From Intrasporangium oryzae NRRL B-24470 (GTDB lineage: Bacteria; Actinomycetota; Actinomycetes; Actinomycetales; Dermatophilaceae), in NCBI RefSeq assembly GCF_000576595.1, contig NZ_AWSA01000022.1:1-64000 (forward strand): a stretch of DNA of 64,000 nucleotides, written 5' to 3'. Positions 42,404 to 53,002 of this stretch are shown in pieces (the first letter of the stretch is position 1; every line of letters begins with the position of its first letter). Made by a program: the position numbers and the translations under genes. Below the pieces are notes generated by a model. It was given only the letters and a program-made list of their open reading frames with translations. It was not told the DNA's origin and ran no database searches.

Positions 42404-43627
42404 ATGCCGCCCGAGCCGACGACGACCGGGATCCGGGCCCACGTCGCCGACTCGTGGGTCCGCTCCGCCGCGGCCGGTGTGCGCGCCGACACCGTCGACG
42501 CCCCCATCACGCTGCCCGAGGACGCCCTGCGCGACCACCGCGCGGCCCACCCGCTCGCTAGCGTCTTCCCGCTCCTTGACGACGTCCTCGGACAGGCGGC
42601 GCGCGACTGCGACGCGATCATGGCCGTGTCCGACGCCGCGGGGCAGCTGCTCTGGGTGTGCGGCACGCCGAGCGTCCTGCGCCGGGCCGAGTCCATCGGC
42701 TTCGTCGAGGGGAGCAACTGGGACGAGCGCCTCGCCGGCACCAACGCGCCCGGGATGGCGTTGCGCCTCGACCGGTCGGTCAACGTCGTCGGCGCCGAGC
42801 ACTTCCGCCGGTCGGTCCAGCGATGGAGCTGCGCAGCGACGCCGATCCACGACCCGACGGACCAGTCCCTCCTCGGGGTCCTCGACATCACGGGGGGCGA
42901 CGACATCGTCGTCCCGCAGACGACGGCGATGGTCCGGGCCGCCGCCCGGATGGCTGAGGCGGAGCTCGCCCGCGAGCTGCTCGTGCGCGGCCGCGCGCCG
43001 GTCCCGCACCAGAACGGCCGGGGTGTCTCGGTCCTCGTCGAGGCCCTCGGCCGCAACGACGCCCTCCTCACGGTCGACGACGGGCGCAGCCACCGAGAGA
43101 CGCTGCGCCTCAGCCCGCGGCACAGCGAGATCCTCCTGCTGCTCGCGTCCGCCGCCCGCGGCCTGTCCGGCGACGAGCTCAACGTCCTGCTCTACGAGGA
43201 GGACAGCAGCGGCTCGACCCTGCGCGTCGAGCTGGGGCGGCTGCGCCACCTGCTCGGCGACGACCTGCTCGCGTCCCGCCCCTACCGCCTCGTCGCCGAG
43301 CTCGCCGGCGACTGGCTCGGGGTCGAGGCCCAGCTCGCAGCCGGCGACATCGCCGGGGCCATGCGGGCCTACCGCGGGCCCCTTCTCCCGCGCTCGGTCG
43401 CGCCCGGCGTCGTGCGCCTGCGCGAGAGCATCGAGAGCGACCTGCGCCAGGCGCTGCTGCGCAGCGGCCGGCCCGACCTCATGTCGGCCTGGACCCGCTC
43501 GGCCTCCGGCGCCGACGACTACGAGATGTGGCAGGCCCAAGCGGCGGCGCTCGGCCCCGGCTCGCCCCTCATGCCACTCGTGCACAACCAGATCCTCCGC
43601 CTCGACCGCGAGCTCGGCGCTCCCTGA
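42404..43627 (+). CDS. GAF-domain transcriptional regulator of the aldehyde dehydrogenase locus
   Basis: The 407 residues have an N-terminal GAF-like sensor as in AcoR-type activators (about 10-180; SWVRSAAAGVRAD, EGSNWDERLAGTNAPG, WSCAATPIHDPTDQSLLGVLDITG). A C-terminal winged-helix region follows (about 215-300; LSPRHSEILLLLASAARGLSGDELNVLL and VELGRLRHLLG). The AAA+ sigma54 module of AcoR is missing. Actinomycetes often carry this shortened form beside acetaldehyde dehydrogenase genes. It is 195 bp upstream of the aldehyde dehydrogenase and presumably senses an alcohol or aldehyde. Confidence 0.85.
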   Translation: MPPEPTTTGIRAHVADSWVRSAAAGVRADTVDAPITLPEDALRDHRAAHPLASVFPLLDDVLGQAARDCDAIMAVSDAAGQLLWVCGTPSVLRRAESIGFVEGSNWDERLAGTNAPGMALRLDRSVNVVGAEHFRRSVQRWSCAATPIHDPTDQSLLGVLDITGGDDIVVPQTTAMVRAAARMAEAELARELLVRGRAPVPHQNGRGVSVLVEALGRNDALLTVDDGRSHRETLRLSPRHSEILLLLASAARGLSGDELNVLLYEEDSSGSTLRVELGRLRHLLGDDLLASRPYRLVAELAGDWLGVEAQLAAGDIAGAMRAYRGPLLPRSVAPGVVRLRESIESDLRQALLRSGRPDLMSAWTRSASGADDYEMWQAQAAALGPGSPLMPLVHNQILRLDRELGAP

Positions 43628-43647
43628 GGGCCGCCCTGCCGGCCGGT

Positions 43648-43709
43648 CGTATGCCGCCGGGCCGGGCACCCGGGGAGCGTGGGCTCGCGACCCGGCTGAG
43701 CGGCATACG
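43648..43709. repeat. inverted pair of the GCGGCATAC motif
   Basis: CGTATGCCGC and GCGGCATACG lie opposed with further complementarity inside (GGCCGGG with CCCGGC). Together they form a long hairpin after the GAF regulator gene and before the aldehyde dehydrogenase promoter. Confidence 0.65.
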
Positions 43710-43738
43710 GGCTCGGCGTGGGCCGCCCGGCCGCGGAC

Positions 43739-43759
43739 GCAACGTCGATGCAACGTTGC
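43739..43759. promoter_or_regulatory. candidate activator site for the aldehyde dehydrogenase gene
   Basis: GCAACGT is repeated and the second copy forms the perfect palindrome GCAACGTTGC (43750-43759). It is about 63 bp upstream of the aldehyde dehydrogenase start, a suitable place for the neighbouring GAF regulator. Confidence 0.45.
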
Positions 43760-43822
43760 GCTGCCTACGGTCCTCCCAGTCCCCCGAACGTGGGGCCCAC
43801 CGACGATGTTGGGAGTACCACC

Positions 43823-45346
<1,524 letters not shown>

Positions 45347-45360
45347 CCGGGACGTGACCT

Positions 45361-45816
45361 GTGGGCGACATGTCCTCCCAGACGGGCGAACCCGGCACCC
45401 ATCCCGCTTCCCTTGGCCGGGTGACCCTGACCGGTGAGGCGGCGGACCTGCTCCGCCGCCTCACCGGCACCCACGGGCCGCTCATGTTCCACCAGTCCGG
45501 CGGCTGCTGCGACGGCAGCTCGCCCATGTGCTTCCCGGCCGGTGAGTTCCTGACGAGCGAGGCCGACATCCACCTCGGCGACCTCCGCGTGGACGGGCTC
45601 GAGGCGCCGATCCCCTTCTGGATGTCGGTGTCGCAGTACGCCTATTGGAAGCACACGCACCTGACCGTCGATGTCGTCGCCGGCCGGGGGAGCGGGTTCT
45701 CCGTGGAGGCACCCGAGGGAGTGCGGTTCCTGATCCGCTCGCGGCTGCTCACCGACGATGAGCTCGAGGCGTTCGGCATCGAGCGTCCGGTCGTTGCTGT
45801 CCTCCCGCCGTCCTGA
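45361..45816 (+). CDS. DUF779 family protein
   Basis: The 151-residue protein has the family core TGTHGPLMFHQSGGCCDGSSPMCFP followed by VSQYAYWKHTHLTVDVVAGRGSGFSVE. Conserved Cys and His residues suggest metal binding. The family is almost always encoded beside aldehyde dehydrogenase, as here, but its role is not established. The GTG at 45361 is used; an in-frame ATG three codons later is equally possible. Confidence 0.9.
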   Translation: MGDMSSQTGEPGTHPASLGRVTLTGEAADLLRRLTGTHGPLMFHQSGGCCDGSSPMCFPAGEFLTSEADIHLGDLRVDGLEAPIPFWMSVSQYAYWKHTHLTVDVVAGRGSGFSVEAPEGVRFLIRSRLLTDDELEAFGIERPVVAVLPPS

Positions 45817-45821
45817 CCCGG

Positions 45822-45865
45822 GCGTGGAGGGTTGAGGCCCTCATGGGGGCTGCAACCCTCCACGC
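45822..45865 (+). terminator. terminator of the aldehyde dehydrogenase operon
   Basis: GCGTGGAGGGTTG and CAACCCTCCACGC form a perfect 13-bp stem with an 18-base loop, 6 bp after the DUF779 stop. Confidence 0.75.
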
Positions 45866-45920
45866 TCTGCGTTCCGGGCCTACTCTGACGCAATACGTTC
45901 AGGACTAGGGGGATCGCACG

Positions 45921-46955
45921 ATGGCCACACGTCGTTCAGCAGTCGGGGTCGCGGTCGTCGCCGCTGCGGCGCTCGCAGGGATGTCGGTCCCTGCCCAGGG
46001 CGCGCCGACCGGGTTCACGAGCACGGCGACCGGCACGGTGTTCATGCCCAACCCCGTCCAGGAGCTCGGCATCGAGTCCCTGACGGACCAGAAGGACGCC
46101 GACTACCCGGCCCTCGCCCCGGCCTACCACCGGGAGACCCTCACCGACCTCGACGGGTCGGGCACGCTGACCGGGGCCTATGCCGCGGTGAAGAGCTCGA
46201 CGGGGCAGGCGGCGACGTCGGTCAACGGGGTCTTCCCCGACTGGCACCGCAACAGCGACCAGTTCGAGCAGGTCATGGGCTACTTCTGGGTGACGACGGC
46301 CCAGGCCTACCTCCAGCACCTCGGCTTCGGGTCGACGCTCCGACCCGTCAACCAGCGCCAGATCAAGGTGCGGATCGACCAGTACGGCGGCGACAACTCG
46401 TTCTTCCGCGACAACAAGGCCGACATCACCCTCGGCAAGGGCGGTGTCGACGACGCGGAGGATGCCGAGGTCATCGTCCACGAGTACGGCCACTCGGTGC
46501 AGGACGGGCAGGTCCCCGGCTTCGGGACCAACCTCGAGTCGGGGGCGATCGGGGAAGGCTTCGGTGACTACCTCGCTGTGGTCGTGACGAGCTGGGCGGC
46601 TGGTGCGCCGACCCTCACCCCCGAGGCCTGCGTCGCCGACTGGGACTCGGTCTCGTACACCTCGACGGTGCCGCACTGCCTGCGCCGGCTCGACGGGACG
46701 AAGGTCTACCCGACCGACCTCAAGGGCGAGGTCCACGCTGACGGCGAGATCTGGTCGCGGGCCCTGTGGGACATCCGCGGCGCCCTCGGTGACGTCAAGG
46801 GCACGACGACGATCGTCGAGGCCCAGTTCGCCTTCGCCAAGGACACCTCCCTCCACGACGCGGCGCTCGCGACCGTGGCTGCGGCCCAGCGTCTCTACGG
46901 GACCTCGGCAGCCAAGCAGGTGACGAAGGCCTTCGCCGCCCGCGGCATCCTCTGA
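45921..46955 (+). CDS. secreted zinc metalloprotease (M36-like)
   Basis: The 344 residues begin with a signal peptide ending near SVPAQGA (about 20-28). The catalytic motif HEYGHSVQD is at about 188-196. The third zinc ligand is in GAIGEGFGDYLAV about 25 residues later, as in gluzincins of the fungalysin M36 and thermolysin groups. The usual propeptide is short or missing, so the enzyme is smaller than typical M36 members. It is probably exported by Sec. The ATG follows AGGGGG. Confidence 0.85.
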   Translation: MATRRSAVGVAVVAAAALAGMSVPAQGAPTGFTSTATGTVFMPNPVQELGIESLTDQKDADYPALAPAYHRETLTDLDGSGTLTGAYAAVKSSTGQAATSVNGVFPDWHRNSDQFEQVMGYFWVTTAQAYLQHLGFGSTLRPVNQRQIKVRIDQYGGDNSFFRDNKADITLGKGGVDDAEDAEVIVHEYGHSVQDGQVPGFGTNLESGAIGEGFGDYLAVVVTSWAAGAPTLTPEACVADWDSVSYTSTVPHCLRRLDGTKVYPTDLKGEVHADGEIWSRALWDIRGALGDVKGTTTIVEAQFAFAKDTSLHDAALATVAAAQRLYGTSAAKQVTKAFAARGIL

Positions 46956-46979
46956 CCCTCCCAACCGCGTGCGATGACG

Positions 46980-47017
46980 CCAGTGAGGCCGGCTCCTGCA
47001 GGAGCCGGCCTCACTGG
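46980..47017. terminator. 38-bp perfect palindrome between convergent genes
   Basis: The two 19-bp halves are exact complements with no loop spacer. On RNA of either strand it would fold into a stem of about 17 bp with a tight tip. It separates the protease from the convergent secreted protein and should terminate both. Confidence 0.75.
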
Positions 47018-47051
47018 TGGATGTCGGCAGGTCAGCCGATGAGCTGCAGCG

Positions 47052-49124
47052 TCACGGGACGAAGCTGCTCACGCGGGTCGACCAGTTGCCGAGGGCCGTG
47101 CGGAGGCCCGGTCCGTGGTCGGGCCCGGCACACGTGCCGAGCAGGTTGTCGCCGGTGCCACCCGCGAAGAACGGGCCACCCCAGGTGGTGTAGTCGCATG
47201 CGCCGGAGATGTACTCGCTCGCGACCCAGACCTTGCTCCCGTCGACGGCTGCCGCGCCGTAGTCACCCCATCGGGGGCGCGGCGCGCTGTTCAGCTGGGC
47301 CCGATAGCCCGTGAAGCCGTCGTCGGTGGCCATCCCGTCGCCACCGGGCACGACGTTCCAGTCCCCGACCCCGTAGACCGCGTCGATCGGGGCGTAGGCA
47401 GCGCTGGGGTAGGTGGCGTCGCCGGTCGCCGTGAACGCCATGACGCCGCGTCCGCTGGCCGTCACGCCGATGGCCGGGTAGGTGAAGTCCATACCCGTGG
47501 CGCCGAGGTAGCCCTGCATCGCCATCTTCGGAGCGAGCGTCGCGCCGCCCGGCTTGACGACGTACCACCCGATGCCGGCCCGGTTGGAGCCGCCGACGGT
47601 GACGGCGGTGTCGAGCGCACCCCACAGCTTGCCGTTGGCGTACGTCACCTGCTGCATGCGGGTGTCGTTCGAGTCGGGGGCCGAGACGACCTCGTTGTGC
47701 GGCGGCGGCCCGACGAGGAGCCTCCAGCAGCCGGTCTGGCCAGTGAAGAGCAACGTCGTCGTGTCGTTGATGCAGTGGCCCTGCGGTGTGCCGGTCCCAG
47801 GCGCGGTCCCCGAGCCCGGCTGCTGCTGCTTCGGCGGCAGCGCGTACTGGTTGGCGTCGATGATCCGGTTGGCGAGGTGCACGTCGGCGCTCCCGCTGGC
47901 GAGCGAGGCGGTGTTCGTCAGGGACCACACAACGAGCTGGTTCGACTCGTAGGTGCCGCCGCTCCCAGTGATGGGATGCGTGGCCTCATCGGCAGCGTTG
48001 GAGCTGAGGAAGTACTCCGTGCCGTTGCTCGCGAGGTTGAACGAGCCCGTCCCGGGCGACTGGGCGGGCCACACCGTGAACCCGGGCTGCGTGCTGCCGG
48101 CTTGACTGGGCGCGTTGACCGTGCCGAACGTGTCGATGTGCTGCATCGTCACGTTCGCGGCCCCGGCTGCGAGCTGCGCCTTCGAGAGGGCATAGATCTG
48201 AGCGCCGTCGAAGCCGTTGCTCTGCCACGGGTAGGCGTTGGTCGTCAGGTAGATGCCGTTGGCGTCGGCGCCGATGTGCGGGTAGTCACCAAGGCAGGGG
48301 CACGGGTTGACGCCGCCGGCGTTCGTGCCGTCGTTCGTCACGTCGATCTTGTAGATGTTCCACAGGCCGGTCGGGTCGGAGGTCTTGCTCACGGCCAGGT
48401 CGAGGTGGTTCGTGAAGACGTAGCCGGTCCCGGAGGAGTTGGGATCGATCGTCAGGACGACCATGAAGAACCGCTGGGTCGCGGCGTCGTAGATGCACGT
48501 CGGGTCGGTCAGCTCAGGCCCGCGGACGCCGGTGGTCCGGATGATGGCCGGGGGGTACCCGTAGAACGAGTTGAGGTCGACGGCGTGGTTCACGTTGCGG
48601 GGGAAACCGCTGACGATGTTGGTGGCCGTGTTGTCAGGCAGGACGGACTGCCCGCCCGTGTTGTAGACGTTGACGACGTCGTTGACCGCCTCCATGACGT
48701 AGCCTCCGCCGACGCACATGGCCTGGTCCGGGGGCTCCACGGTGAACTGGTTGCCCCGACGGGCGTAGCGCTGCTGGTAGAGGTTGAGGCCCTCGAACCC
48801 GTTCGAGAAGGTCGGGTTCGACTTGGCCTTCTTGCCGCTGTTGACGGAGACGCCCTTGCCGGGCGCGTGCCCCAGCGAGAGCGTCCGGTCGGTGATCGTC
48901 CCCGTGAAGGCGTCGGGGGTCCCGTTCTCCTCCTCCTGGGCGGGGAACTCGGGTCCCTGGTCACCAGTCGGGCTGTCGCCCGTGACGATGGAGGAGGTGC
49001 CGGCGAGGCCGATCGACTGCGATGCCGCCTGGGCCGGCAGGCTGGGTATGGCGAGCGCGGCCACGACGACGGCTGGGGCCGTCACGGCAGCGAGGCGCAC
49101 GAGACGCGTGCGGTGCAGCGTCAT
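47052..49124 (-). CDS. large secreted protein of unknown function
   Basis: The 690 residues begin with a signal peptide (hydrophobic core around AVVVAALAIPSLPA, cleavage near AQA-AS). The remainder has no TM helix. Motifs such as GFEGLNLYQQRYARRGNQFTVEPPDQAMCVG, FFMVVLTIDPN and GDYPHIGADANGIYLTTN suggest a beta-propeller with repeated Asp/Gly turns. Similar proteins are common secreted hypotheticals in actinomycetes. The start at 49124 is chosen because it gives a standard signal peptide and follows AAAGGAC. Enzymatic activity cannot be read. Confidence 0.75.
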   Translation of the reverse strand: MTLHRTRLVRLAAVTAPAVVVAALAIPSLPAQAASQSIGLAGTSSIVTGDSPTGDQGPEFPAQEEENGTPDAFTGTITDRTLSLGHAPGKGVSVNSGKKAKSNPTFSNGFEGLNLYQQRYARRGNQFTVEPPDQAMCVGGGYVMEAVNDVVNVYNTGGQSVLPDNTATNIVSGFPRNVNHAVDLNSFYGYPPAIIRTTGVRGPELTDPTCIYDAATQRFFMVVLTIDPNSSGTGYVFTNHLDLAVSKTSDPTGLWNIYKIDVTNDGTNAGGVNPCPCLGDYPHIGADANGIYLTTNAYPWQSNGFDGAQIYALSKAQLAAGAANVTMQHIDTFGTVNAPSQAGSTQPGFTVWPAQSPGTGSFNLASNGTEYFLSSNAADEATHPITGSGGTYESNQLVVWSLTNTASLASGSADVHLANRIIDANQYALPPKQQQPGSGTAPGTGTPQGHCINDTTTLLFTGQTGCWRLLVGPPPHNEVVSAPDSNDTRMQQVTYANGKLWGALDTAVTVGGSNRAGIGWYVVKPGGATLAPKMAMQGYLGATGMDFTYPAIGVTASGRGVMAFTATGDATYPSAAYAPIDAVYGVGDWNVVPGGDGMATDDGFTGYRAQLNSAPRPRWGDYGAAAVDGSKVWVASEYISGACDYTTWGGPFFAGGTGDNLLGTCAGPDHGPGLRTALGNWSTRVSSFVP

Positions 49125-49350
49125 GGGCTTGTCCTTTCGAGGTTGGCCAGCCCACGGGTGCACCCAGGATCGGCGTCACCCGGGCTGGCACGCCAGACCG
49201 GAATGGGGCCGACCGACCTCGGTGTATCGGCGTCGCCGGGGAGCCGGGTCGTCCTCAGTCGCCCACTCTTCCATCACACGGACGCTCCCGCAGGAAAAAC
49301 CCGTGACGCCAGTCACGTCCGCGGAAGGTCGTGCGCCGCGCTGCGGGCTC

Positions 49351-49413
49351 GGCGGCATACGGCGAAGGCCCCCACCTCGGGGGTGGGAGCCTTCGCGCGA
49401 GACGTATGCCGCC
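49351..49413. terminator. long nested hairpin built on two GCGGCATAC copies
   Basis: The outer arms are GGCGGCATAC (49351-49360) and GTATGCCGCC (49404-49413). The middle pair is GCGAAGGC with GCCTTCGC. The inner pair is CCCCACC with GGGTGGG. The structure lies 9 bp beyond the stop of the EtfD-like gene and is probably its terminator. It is the best case of the window-wide motif serving as the base of a hairpin. Confidence 0.75.
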
Positions 49414-49421
49414 GGGCCGGG

Positions 49422-51734
49422 TCAGGCGGTCGGCGCGGGCTCCGGCTCGGGCGCGGTCGTGACCTCCGTCGAGCCGCCCTCGTTGCCGCGGCGGACTGCG
49501 GCGAGGAGCATCTGTGCGACGTCGACGACCTCGACGTCCTCGGACGCGGCACCCTCGTGGATCTTCGCGTTGAGCCCGTCGGAGAGCATGACCTTGCAGA
49601 AGGGACAGCCGACGGCGATCCGGTCGGCGCCGGTCGCGAGGGCCTCCTCGGTGCGGTTCGTGTTGATCCGCGTGCCGAGCTTCTCCTCCATCCACATCCG
49701 CGCGCCGCCGGCGCCGCAGCAGAAGGACTTCTCCTTGCTCCGCTCCATCTCGGCGTACTCGACGCCCGGCAGCACGGCGAGCAGCTCGCGCGGCGGGGCA
49801 TAGACCTGGTTGTGGCGGCCGAGGTAGCAGGGGTCGTGGTAGGTCACCTTCGTGCCGGTCGACGCGGCACCGGCGAGGTCGGCCTCGCCGGGGCGGGCGA
49901 CCGGGGTCAGGCGCTTCTCGCGGACGAGGCGGTTGAGCAGCTGCGTGTGGTGGAGGACCTCGTACTGCCCGCCGACCTGCGGGTACTCGTTCTTGATCGT
50001 GTTGAAGCAGTGCGCGCAGGTGACGACGATCTTCGTCGCGCCGACCTCGTTGAGGACCTCGACGTTCTGCTGGGCGAGCATCTGGAAGAGGAACTCGTTG
50101 CCGGCGCGGCGGGCCGAGTCGCCCGTGCAGGCCTCGCCGTCGCCGAGGACGGCGAAGGAGACGCCGGCCGTGTGGAGCAGCTCGGCGACGGCCCGGGTCG
50201 TCTTCTTGGCCCGGTCCTCGAAGGCGCCGGCGCACCCGACCCAGAAGAGGTAGTCGACCTCGGACAGGTCCTCGACGTCCTGCCCGACCTGCTTGACCTC
50301 GAAGGGGAGGTCCTTGGCCCAGTCCATGCGCAGGCGCGGCGCGAGGCCCCAGGGGTTGGCGTTCTTCTCGAGGTTCTTGAAGAGCCCGTTGAGCTCGGCC
50401 GGGAAGGCGGACTCGATGAGGTTCTTGTAGCGGCGCATGTCGACGATCGCGTCGACGTGCTCGATGTCGACGGGGCACTGCTCGACGCAGGCGCCGCACG
50501 TCGTGCACGACCAGAGCACGTCCTCGTCGATGACGGCGTCGGGGCCGTGCGGGTTGTAGGCGCTGAGGGGGTTGGTGATGTCGTAGCCCGTCTCCCCGAC
50601 GAGCTGCTCGACCGCGGCGGCCGCCTTCGTCGCGTCGGTGAGCCCGTCACCGGAGGCGCGGAGCTCCTCGGTCGCGAGCAGCCACGGCGCCTTGGCGTGC
50701 GCGTGGTCGCGCAGCGTCATGACGAGAAGCTTGGGGGAGAGCGGCTTGTCGGTGTTCCAGGCGGGGCACTGGCTCTGGCAGCGGCCGCACTCGGTGCACG
50801 TGGTGAAGTCGAGCAGGCCCTTCCACGTGAAGTCCTCGACCTTGCCGACGCCGAGGGCGGCGTCCTCGTCGAGCTCGTCGATGTTCTCGAAGTCGACCGG
50901 CTGGCCGGCGATCGTGATCGGCTGGAGCTCGGCGAGCGACGTGCGGCCGTCGGCGTGACGCTTGAAGAAGATGTTGAAGAAGGCGAGGAACCGGTGCCAG
51001 GCGACGCCCATCGTCGGCTGCAGCGCGATGGTGATCATCCACGCGAAGCTGATGAGGATCTTGACCGCCGCGATGATGACGATGAGGTTCTCGATCGTGC
51101 TGACGGACAGGTCGAGGAAGAAGTTGCCGATCCACCCGGTGAGCGGGAAGTGCAGGGCGGTGTCCTGGCCGGTGCCGAGCTTGCGGGCGAGGGTCCACTC
51201 GAGCGCCCGGAGCAGGCCGATGCAGATGGTGACGCCGAGGATGGTCAGCTCGACGTAGTAGGCCTGCCAGAACGTCGACCCGTAGAACCGGCTGCGGCGG
51301 CCGTGCTCACCCCGAGCCGACCGCGGGTGGTTGACCTGCCGGATCACCATGAGCACGAGGATCCCGATGAAGCCGGCGAAGGCGAAGAAGTCGGTGATCC
51401 ACTCGTAGAGGAAGAAGTGCCCGATGAGCGGGAGCGCGAACTCGGGGTCGAAGAGCTGTCCGAACGCGTTGAGCAGCGTGAAGAAGAGGACCCCGAAGCT
51501 CACCATCGTGAACCAGTGCGCGGCGGCGACGACGGGCAGGCGCGACATCCTGGTGTGCCCGAGGAACTCGCGGAAGAGCGTCCGGGTGCGGGCGCCCTTG
51601 TCGGCCCCGCGGTCCTCCGGCTGCCCGAGGTGGAACGTCGCGACGAACCGGTTGATCGTCTTGATCAGCAGGGCGACGGCGACGGCGGTCACCGCGAGGC
51701 AGACGACCGCGGCCACGATCTGGAGGGCACTCAT
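49422..51734 (-). CDS. etfD: EtfD-like membrane Fe-S oxidoreductase
   Basis: The 770 residues start with an N-terminal membrane domain of about five helices (about 1-250, NarI-like, with His residues for haem). Two 4Fe-4S ferredoxin motifs follow, CTECGRCQSQCP and CTTCGACVEQCP. Two CCG domains come next (CAHCFNTIKNEYP with HDPCYLGRHN; CCGAGGARMW with GCPFCKVML) as in heterodisulfide reductase HdrD. The mycobacterial counterpart EtfD passes electrons from ETF to the quinone pool during fatty-acid beta-oxidation. The three acyl-CoA dehydrogenases in this window are potential donors via ETF. No Shine-Dalgarno site precedes the ATG, and a leaderless message is possible (TAGACT lies a few bases upstream). 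Confidence 0.88.
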   Translation of the reverse strand: MSALQIVAAVVCLAVTAVAVALLIKTINRFVATFHLGQPEDRGADKGARTRTLFREFLGHTRMSRLPVVAAAHWFTMVSFGVLFFTLLNAFGQLFDPEFALPLIGHFFLYEWITDFFAFAGFIGILVLMVIRQVNHPRSARGEHGRRSRFYGSTFWQAYYVELTILGVTICIGLLRALEWTLARKLGTGQDTALHFPLTGWIGNFFLDLSVSTIENLIVIIAAVKILISFAWMITIALQPTMGVAWHRFLAFFNIFFKRHADGRTSLAELQPITIAGQPVDFENIDELDEDAALGVGKVEDFTWKGLLDFTTCTECGRCQSQCPAWNTDKPLSPKLLVMTLRDHAHAKAPWLLATEELRASGDGLTDATKAAAAVEQLVGETGYDITNPLSAYNPHGPDAVIDEDVLWSCTTCGACVEQCPVDIEHVDAIVDMRRYKNLIESAFPAELNGLFKNLEKNANPWGLAPRLRMDWAKDLPFEVKQVGQDVEDLSEVDYLFWVGCAGAFEDRAKKTTRAVAELLHTAGVSFAVLGDGEACTGDSARRAGNEFLFQMLAQQNVEVLNEVGATKIVVTCAHCFNTIKNEYPQVGGQYEVLHHTQLLNRLVREKRLTPVARPGEADLAGAASTGTKVTYHDPCYLGRHNQVYAPPRELLAVLPGVEYAEMERSKEKSFCCGAGGARMWMEEKLGTRINTNRTEEALATGADRIAVGCPFCKVMLSDGLNAKIHEGAASEDVEVVDVAQMLLAAVRRGNEGGSTEVTTAPEPEPAPTA

Positions 51735-51755
51735 GCGGGGGAGTCTACGCAGGGG

Positions 51756-51770
51756 CAAGCAAGCGCTTAG
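51756..51770. promoter_or_regulatory. AAGCGCTT-centred dyad upstream of the EtfD-like gene
   Basis: CAAGCAAGCGCTTAG contains the perfect 8-bp palindrome AAGCGCTT at 51761-51768, with a further half-site CAAG to its left. It is 27 bp upstream of the etfD-like start. The form suits a TetR-type regulator of fatty-acid genes, but this is inference. Confidence 0.35.
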
Positions 51771-52037
51771 TCCATTGTGACCCCGGTCCCGTTGTGACGT
51801 GAGTCGCGATCTCGCGACCGTCTGTGCGTATGCCGTGGGGCCGGGTCCGGGCGGCCCTTTGCCGCCCACCTTCTGGGCAGTACTTGGCAGCAGATAACGC
51901 AATGTTGGAATATACATAAGGAGGGTCCGGTTGTCGCCGATGGCCGGCCCCCTGCCCGGGTGCGGTCGGACCGCATCACCGACCCATCGCCGAGACCAAC
52001 GTCCAACCGCAACGCACCGCCCAAGGGGGCCAACGAC
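51771..52037 (+). promoter_or_regulatory. promoter and leader region of cysK
   Basis: An AT-rich patch with TATACAT (51911-51917) in a very GC-rich background is the likely -10 region. AAGGAGGG follows immediately at 51918-51925. From a TTG at 51931 a frame of 42 codons runs over the cysK start and ends at 52059. The leader could therefore hold a short upstream reading frame. Confidence 0.4.
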
Positions 52038-52967
52038 ATGCCGATCTACGACGACGTGACCAAGCTCATCGGCAACACGCCGCTCGTCCGACTCAACCGG
52101 GTCACCGACGGAGCCGAGGCGATCGTCGCCGCCAAGCTCGAGTTCTACAACCCGGCGAACTCGGTGAAGGATCGCATCGGCGTCGCGATCGTCGACGCGG
52201 CCGAGGCGAGCGGAGAGCTGAAGCCGGGTGGCACGATCGTCGAGGCGACCTCCGGCAACACCGGCATCGCGCTCGCCATGGTCGGCGCGGCCCGCGGCTA
52301 CACCGTCGTGCTGACGATGCCCGAGTCGATGAGCAAGGAGCGCCGCGCCCTCCTGCGCGCCTTCGGCGCCGAGCTCGTCCTCACCGACCCGGCCACCGGC
52401 ATGAAGGGCGCCGTCCAGAAGGCCGAGGAGATCGCCGCCGAGCGCGGTGGCGTCCTCGCCCGCCAGTTCGCCAACGAGGCCAACCCGGAGATCCACCGCA
52501 AGACGACGGCTGAGGAGATCTGGAAGGACACCGACGGCGAGGTCGACATCGTCGTTGCCGGTATCGGCACCGGCGGCACGATCACCGGCGTCGGGCAGGT
52601 GCTCAAGGCGCGCAAGCCGAGCGTCCAGATCGTCGCCGTCGAGCCGGAGGAGTCCCCGATCCTCAACGGCGGCCAGCCCGGCCCGCACAAGATCCAGGGC
52701 ATCGGCGCCAACTTCGTCCCGGAGATCCTCGACACCGAGATCTACGACGAGGTCATCGACGTCAACGCCGAGACCGCGGTCACCTACGCCCGCCGTGCCG
52801 CCACCGAGGAGGGCCTCCTCGTCGGCATCAGCTCCGGCGCCGCGATCGCTGCCGCCGCCCAGGTCGCTGCCCGCCCCGAGAACAAGGGCAAGACGATCGT
52901 CGTCATCGTCCCCTCGTTCGGCGAGCGCTACCTCTCCACGATCCTCTTCGAGGGTCTCGTCGACTGA
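52038..52967 (+). CDS. cysK: cysteine synthase A (O-acetylserine sulfhydrylase)
   Basis: The 309-residue PLP enzyme makes cysteine from O-acetylserine and sulfide. The PLP lysine is K44 in NSVKDRIG. The substrate loop TSGNTG is at 71-76 and the phosphate-binding GTGGTITG at about 176-183. SSGAA lies near the C-terminus. The gene cysE for the preceding step follows 35 bp downstream, and the pair probably forms the cysteine synthase complex. The terminal residues FEGLVD do not include the free Ile that binds CysK; that residue is on CysE. Confidence 0.96.
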   Translation: MPIYDDVTKLIGNTPLVRLNRVTDGAEAIVAAKLEFYNPANSVKDRIGVAIVDAAEASGELKPGGTIVEATSGNTGIALAMVGAARGYTVVLTMPESMSKERRALLRAFGAELVLTDPATGMKGAVQKAEEIAAERGGVLARQFANEANPEIHRKTTAEEIWKDTDGEVDIVVAGIGTGGTITGVGQVLKARKPSVQIVAVEPEESPILNGGQPGPHKIQGIGANFVPEILDTEIYDEVIDVNAETAVTYARRAATEEGLLVGISSGAAIAAAAQVAARPENKGKTIVVIVPSFGERYLSTILFEGLVD

Positions 52968-53002
52968 CGTCGGCACCACCACCAACTCCCCCGGAGGACC
53001 GC

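Noticed and set aside
47115-51770. 1,551-codon open frame on the plus strand
   Set aside because: It lies antisense to the secreted protein and EtfD-like genes, is dominated by Arg, Glu, Val and Asp runs, and is explained by the GC-rich third positions of the real genes.
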